From: Chloroflexia bacterium
GTDB taxonomy: Bacteria; Chloroflexota; Chloroflexia; Thermomicrobiales; UBA6265
NCBI GenBank assembly: GCA_013696525.1
Contig: JACCYK010000347.1
Location: forward strand, 1 to 7,823
DNA length: 7,823 nt
Reading direction: 5' to 3'
Position numbers and translations under genes: made by a program. The notes under the pieces are model-generated. The model had not been told where the DNA came from. It made no database searches and saw nothing but the letters and a program-made list of their open reading frames with translations. Each line of letters begins with the position of its first letter. Position 1 is the stretch's first letter. This document shows positions 5,638-7,823 of this stretch, in pieces.

Positions 5638-5979
5638 GTGAGTGGGTCGGAATTGCCGGAACAGCTTGAGTTCATGCGTCCAACAAAGACCGATGACGTG
5701 GTCCGCGTCCGGGTGACGATGGACCGGGGCCAAGTCCTAGCCTTCACTACCCAGCTTGAAATCTACATTGACGATGAATTTCGGCCCGTAGAGCGTTATG
5801 ATTCAGCACATGGTCGACCGCATCGAGATACGCTGGACTGGTCGGGGCGTGTGATTGCCAAGATTTGGCTGCCATTGACAATGGACCTAAATACCGCGTT
5901 TACTCATGGCGAGAGTGATTTGTTGGTTAACGCCGCAACATATCGTGCTGCCTACTTGGAGCGGAGTGGCCGGGGATGA
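5638..5979 (+). CDS. Uncharacterised protein with RYDxAHGxPHRD motif (113 aa), first gene of pair 2
   Basis: The protein is 113 residues from GTG. A beta-rich core (VVRVRVTMDRGQVLAFTTQL, then EIYIDDEFRPVE) leads to the motif RYDSAHGRPHRD (53-64), then DWSGRVIAKIWLP and a C-terminal helical part DLNTAFTHGESDLLVNAATY. I recognise this order (residues on self-contact strands, RYDxAHGxxHRD, then DLNxAxTxxxxDL) from small uncharacterised bacterial and archaeal proteins, possibly the DUF7718 group, but I am not sure of the number. The conserved Asp and His residues could bind metal or act catalytically; this is inference. The stop overlaps the next start as ATGA, so pair 2 is translationally coupled. 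Codons such as GAT, TTG, ACA, TAT and CGT are more frequent than in neighbours, suggesting transfer. The ribosome site is poor (GGGG about 12 bases upstream). Confidence 0.75.
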   Translation: MSGSELPEQLEFMRPTKTDDVVRVRVTMDRGQVLAFTTQLEIYIDDEFRPVERYDSAHGRPHRDTLDWSGRVIAKIWLPLTMDLNTAFTHGESDLLVNAATYRAAYLERSGRG

Positions 5980-6260
5980 GCGACACAAAGACCAGTGATC
6001 CCGTCGTGACAAGCGATCGTGACGGGTACACCGTGGATCAACAAATGATCCGCAATACCTTCGGCCTGGTGCGCGGCGCCGCCGCGAATCCGGCGGTTGC
6101 CCGAGACATTCCCCAAGGGGCCACGATCATCCTGATCCCGGATGACGACCCGGAGTTGGCCGAGGCCGAGATTAAAGCCGGCATGGCCGCCCTCGGCCGC
6201 GGCCAGGACGTCTATTTTCGCCATATCCGGCCCGGCGACATCATCCGGGGCTCGGAGTGA
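5976..6260 (+). CDS. DUF5647-like protein B (94 aa), second gene of pair 2
   Basis: This 94-residue paralogue of the protein at 5275-5535 has an 8-residue longer N-terminus (about MSDTKTSDPVVTSDRDGYTV). It keeps the family signature DIPQGATIILIPDDDPELA (44-62) and the C-terminal block ALGRGQDVYFRHIRPGDII, identical in both copies, followed by RGSE versus PASE. The most variable stretches lie in the first helix. The start ATG overlaps the upstream TGA (ATGA), with GGAG 9 bases before it. Its own codon use is more GC-rich than that of its 113-residue partner, so the pair may have been assembled from different sources. Family known only as DUF5647-like; role unknown. Confidence 0.8.
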   Translation: MSDTKTSDPVVTSDRDGYTVDQQMIRNTFGLVRGAAANPAVARDIPQGATIILIPDDDPELAEAEIKAGMAALGRGQDVYFRHIRPGDIIRGSE

Positions 6261-6290
6261 ATTGAAACCGTCGGTCCCTGTTCCAGCGCG

Positions 6291-6296
6291 TACAAT
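6291..6296 (+). promoter_or_regulatory. Candidate -10 box giving a leaderless methyltransferase mRNA
   Basis: TACAAT ends 8 bases before the ATG at 6305, and no Shine-Dalgarno sequence lies in between. Transcription would begin at or within about two bases of the start codon. The upstream TTGAAA at 6262-6267 is 23 bases away, too far for a normal -35. Confidence 0.35.
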
Positions 6297-6304
6297 CGCC
6301 GCGT

Positions 6305-7528
6305 ATGGAGACGACCCCGCCTGAGGCCACTACCCAAGCGAAGGCGACGGATTCCCCGCTGACGGCCATCGTCCGGGATGAGATTGCCGCCGCCGGGGGG
6401 CGGATCACCTTTGCCCGTTTCATGGCGCTGGCGCTCTACCATCCCGAGCATGGCTATTACCTGGCGCCGGAGCGGCGCCCGGGCCGGGGAGGCGATTTCC
6501 TGACCGCGCCGGAGACGCATCCCTTCTTCGGGATCACCATCGCCCGCCAGATCGCCGAGCTGTGGGACCGCCTGGGGCAGCCGGCCGAGTTCACGATCCG
6601 CGAATACGGGGCCGGCGTTGGCGGCCTCGCCTACGACATCCTGGCCGGCCTGGCGGAAGCGGCACCAGCCCTCGCCGGCACCGTGCGCTACCGGTTGATC
6701 GAGCCCAACCCCTATCGCCGGGCCGAGGCGATGGCCGCCATGCGCGAGGTCGGCCTGGACCAGCGGGTGACGATCGAGACCGTGGACCCCAACGGGGTGG
6801 CAGAGCCGATCACCGGCGTCATCATCGCCAACGAGGTCGCCGACGCCTTCCCCGTCCATCGCCTGGTCTGGGGCGACGACCCGCGCCCGGGCCTCCGCGA
6901 GCGGTACGTGACCTGGCGGGACGGCGCCTTTGCCGAGGAGGAGGGCGAGCTTTCACCGGAGGCGCGGGCGAGCGACCCGGATGGCATGCTGCAAGCCGCC
7001 GGCGTCACCCTCGCCACCCTCGCCACCGGCGACACGATTGAGGTCAGTCCCGCCGCCGCGGCCTGGTTCACCGCCGCCGGACGCGGCCTGGGACGTGGCT
7101 ACCTGATCGCGATCGACTACGGCTACGAGGCCGCCGAGCTGTACCAGGGACACCGGTTGGCAGGCACCCTCCGCGCTTACTCCCAACACACCGTCTCGGA
7201 CGATCCCTTCCGGCACCTGGGGCGGCAAGACCTGACCGCCCACGTCAATTTCACCGCCCTGCGCCGGGCCGGGGAAGCCGCCGGCCTGACCACCGCCGGC
7301 TTCACCACGCAGGGCGCCTTCCTCTCCAGCCTGGGGTTGGGCGACTTGCTGGTCCGGCAGCAAACGGAGCCCGGCGTCACCGCCCAAGCCTACCTGGACA
7401 CGCGGGCGGCGGTGCTCCATCTGATCGACCCCGGCGGCATGGGCCGCTTCGGCGTCCTGGTCATGGCGCGGGATGCCCCGGTCGTGCCGCCCTTGCGCGG
7501 GCTTGCGATCGCGCCGCCCAGCTTCTGA
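6305..7528 (+). CDS. SAM-dependent methyltransferase of the MidA/NDUFAF7 family (COG1565)
   Basis: The 407-residue protein carries the family landmarks in order. ARFMALALYHPEHGYY is at 37-52 and GGDFLTAPETHPFFG at 62-76. The SAM-binding loop REYGAGVGGLAYDIL spans 99-113, followed by LIEPNPYRR and IIANEVADAFPVHRL (173-187). IDYGYEAAE follows at 270, then GTLRAYSQH and DDPFRHLGRQDLTAHVNFTA (299-318). In mitochondria NDUFAF7 symmetrically dimethylates an arginine of the complex I subunit NDUFS2 during assembly. Bacterial members are mostly untested, so arginine methylation of a NuoD-like protein is only a hypothesis here; no respiratory gene is visible. The SAM loop reads EYGAGVG instead of the commoner ELGPGxG. 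Length is normal. The ATG has no ribosome site but does have TACAAT close upstream, so a leaderless transcript is likely. The first 18 residues are variable. Confidence 0.92.
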   Translation: METTPPEATTQAKATDSPLTAIVRDEIAAAGGRITFARFMALALYHPEHGYYLAPERRPGRGGDFLTAPETHPFFGITIARQIAELWDRLGQPAEFTIREYGAGVGGLAYDILAGLAEAAPALAGTVRYRLIEPNPYRRAEAMAAMREVGLDQRVTIETVDPNGVAEPITGVIIANEVADAFPVHRLVWGDDPRPGLRERYVTWRDGAFAEEEGELSPEARASDPDGMLQAAGVTLATLATGDTIEVSPAAAAWFTAAGRGLGRGYLIAIDYGYEAAELYQGHRLAGTLRAYSQHTVSDDPFRHLGRQDLTAHVNFTALRRAGEAAGLTTAGFTTQGAFLSSLGLGDLLVRQQTEPGVTAQAYLDTRAAVLHLIDPGGMGRFGVLVMARDAPVVPPLRGLAIAPPSF

Positions 7529-7578
7529 GCCGATGCGGGATACTTGGGGTGTGGTTGGAATGCAGAAGGGGAACGGGG

Positions 7579-7823
7579 ATGAGCGAGGCAGCGGCGGGCT
7601 ATCGGTTCTTGAGCGGGGCGGCAATGGAGCCGGAGGCGATCCTGGCCGCCTATCCAGGATCGCGCTTCGTCGCCCGCGCCCATGTCATGGCAGCGGACAA
7701 CGAGATCTGGGGCATCCTCATTCACCTGGCAACCCCGGACCCCGCCGGCGATGCCCACGACGTCACCACCGACGACGGCCGGACCTTCACGGCCCTGGTC
7801 TCCAATGACGGCCACCCCACCGG
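7579..7823 (+). CDS. Unrecognised protein, N-terminal part (runs off window)
   Basis: The frame is open from ATG at 7579 to the window end (81 complete codons), preceded by AAGGGGAACGGGG, a purine-rich ribosome site. It starts 50 bases after the methyltransferase stop on the same strand, so they may share a transcript. The visible residues begin MSEAAAGYRFLSGAAMEPEA and continue through AARAYPGS-like and RAHVMAADNEIWGILIHLA segments to TDDGRTFTALVSNDG, suggesting a mixed alpha/beta cytoplasmic protein without signal peptide or membrane span. I do not recognise the family from this part. Confidence 0.7.
   Translation, partial: MSEAAAGYRFLSGAAMEPEAILAAYPGSRFVARAHVMAADNEIWGILIHLATPDPAGDAHDVTTDDGRTFTALVSNDGHPT

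Noticed and set aside
5091..6260. Reading the tandem pairs as a CRISPR-associated or phage module
   Set aside because: No repeats, Cas motifs, integrase or phage structural genes are present.
6212..6859. Minus-strand open frame opposite the methyltransferase
   Set aside because: Gly/Arg/Asp-rich shadow of the MidA-type gene, no start signal.

Overview
The window is GC-rich, and its genes mostly use G/C-ending codons. Several proteins have the Ala/Gly/Thr/Pro-rich style typical of Chloroflexota of the Thermomicrobia group, for example a secreted cupin with a TPAGGTPAA-like linker. That placement is an inference from style and gene families; no taxonomic marker gene is present. I see no rRNA, tRNA or CRISPR array.

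Layout: (1) 1-165, the C-terminal DNA-binding end of a LuxR-family regulator, followed by a terminator-like hairpin. (2) 345-608, a VOC/bleomycin-resistance-like protein that has lost its N-terminal half. (3) 850-1374, a secreted cupin. (4) 1467-1870 on the minus strand, a YggT-family membrane protein followed by a 40-residue single-span membrane protein. (5) 2104-2412, a dimeric alpha/beta-barrel (antibiotic biosynthesis monooxygenase-like) protein. (6) 2594-3263 on the minus strand, a Phd/YefM antitoxin and VapC PIN-domain toxin pair. (7) 3264-3564, a gene-poor gap with a possible transposase tail. (8) 3565-4881 on the minus strand, an exported HExxH zinc-peptidase-like protein. (9) 5091-6260, four small genes arranged as two overlapping pairs. 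(10) 6305-7528, a MidA/NDUFAF7-type SAM-dependent methyltransferase. (11) 7579 to the window end, the start of an unrecognised protein.

The most unusual region is 5091-6260. Each of two pairs consists of a small upstream gene (66 aa, then 113 aa) whose end overlaps the start of a DUF5647-like gene. The two downstream proteins are clear paralogues with a nearly invariant C-terminus, while the two upstream proteins look unrelated to each other. This resembles a modular two-gene cassette, possibly toxin-antitoxin-like, with an interchangeable first partner. It sits in the same neighbourhood as a recognisable VapC toxin system, a broken VOC gene and a possible transposase remnant, so 2.5-6.3 kb may be an accessory zone between ordinary chromosomal genes. 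The functional idea is inference; the tandem arrangement and the paralogy are read directly from the sequence.
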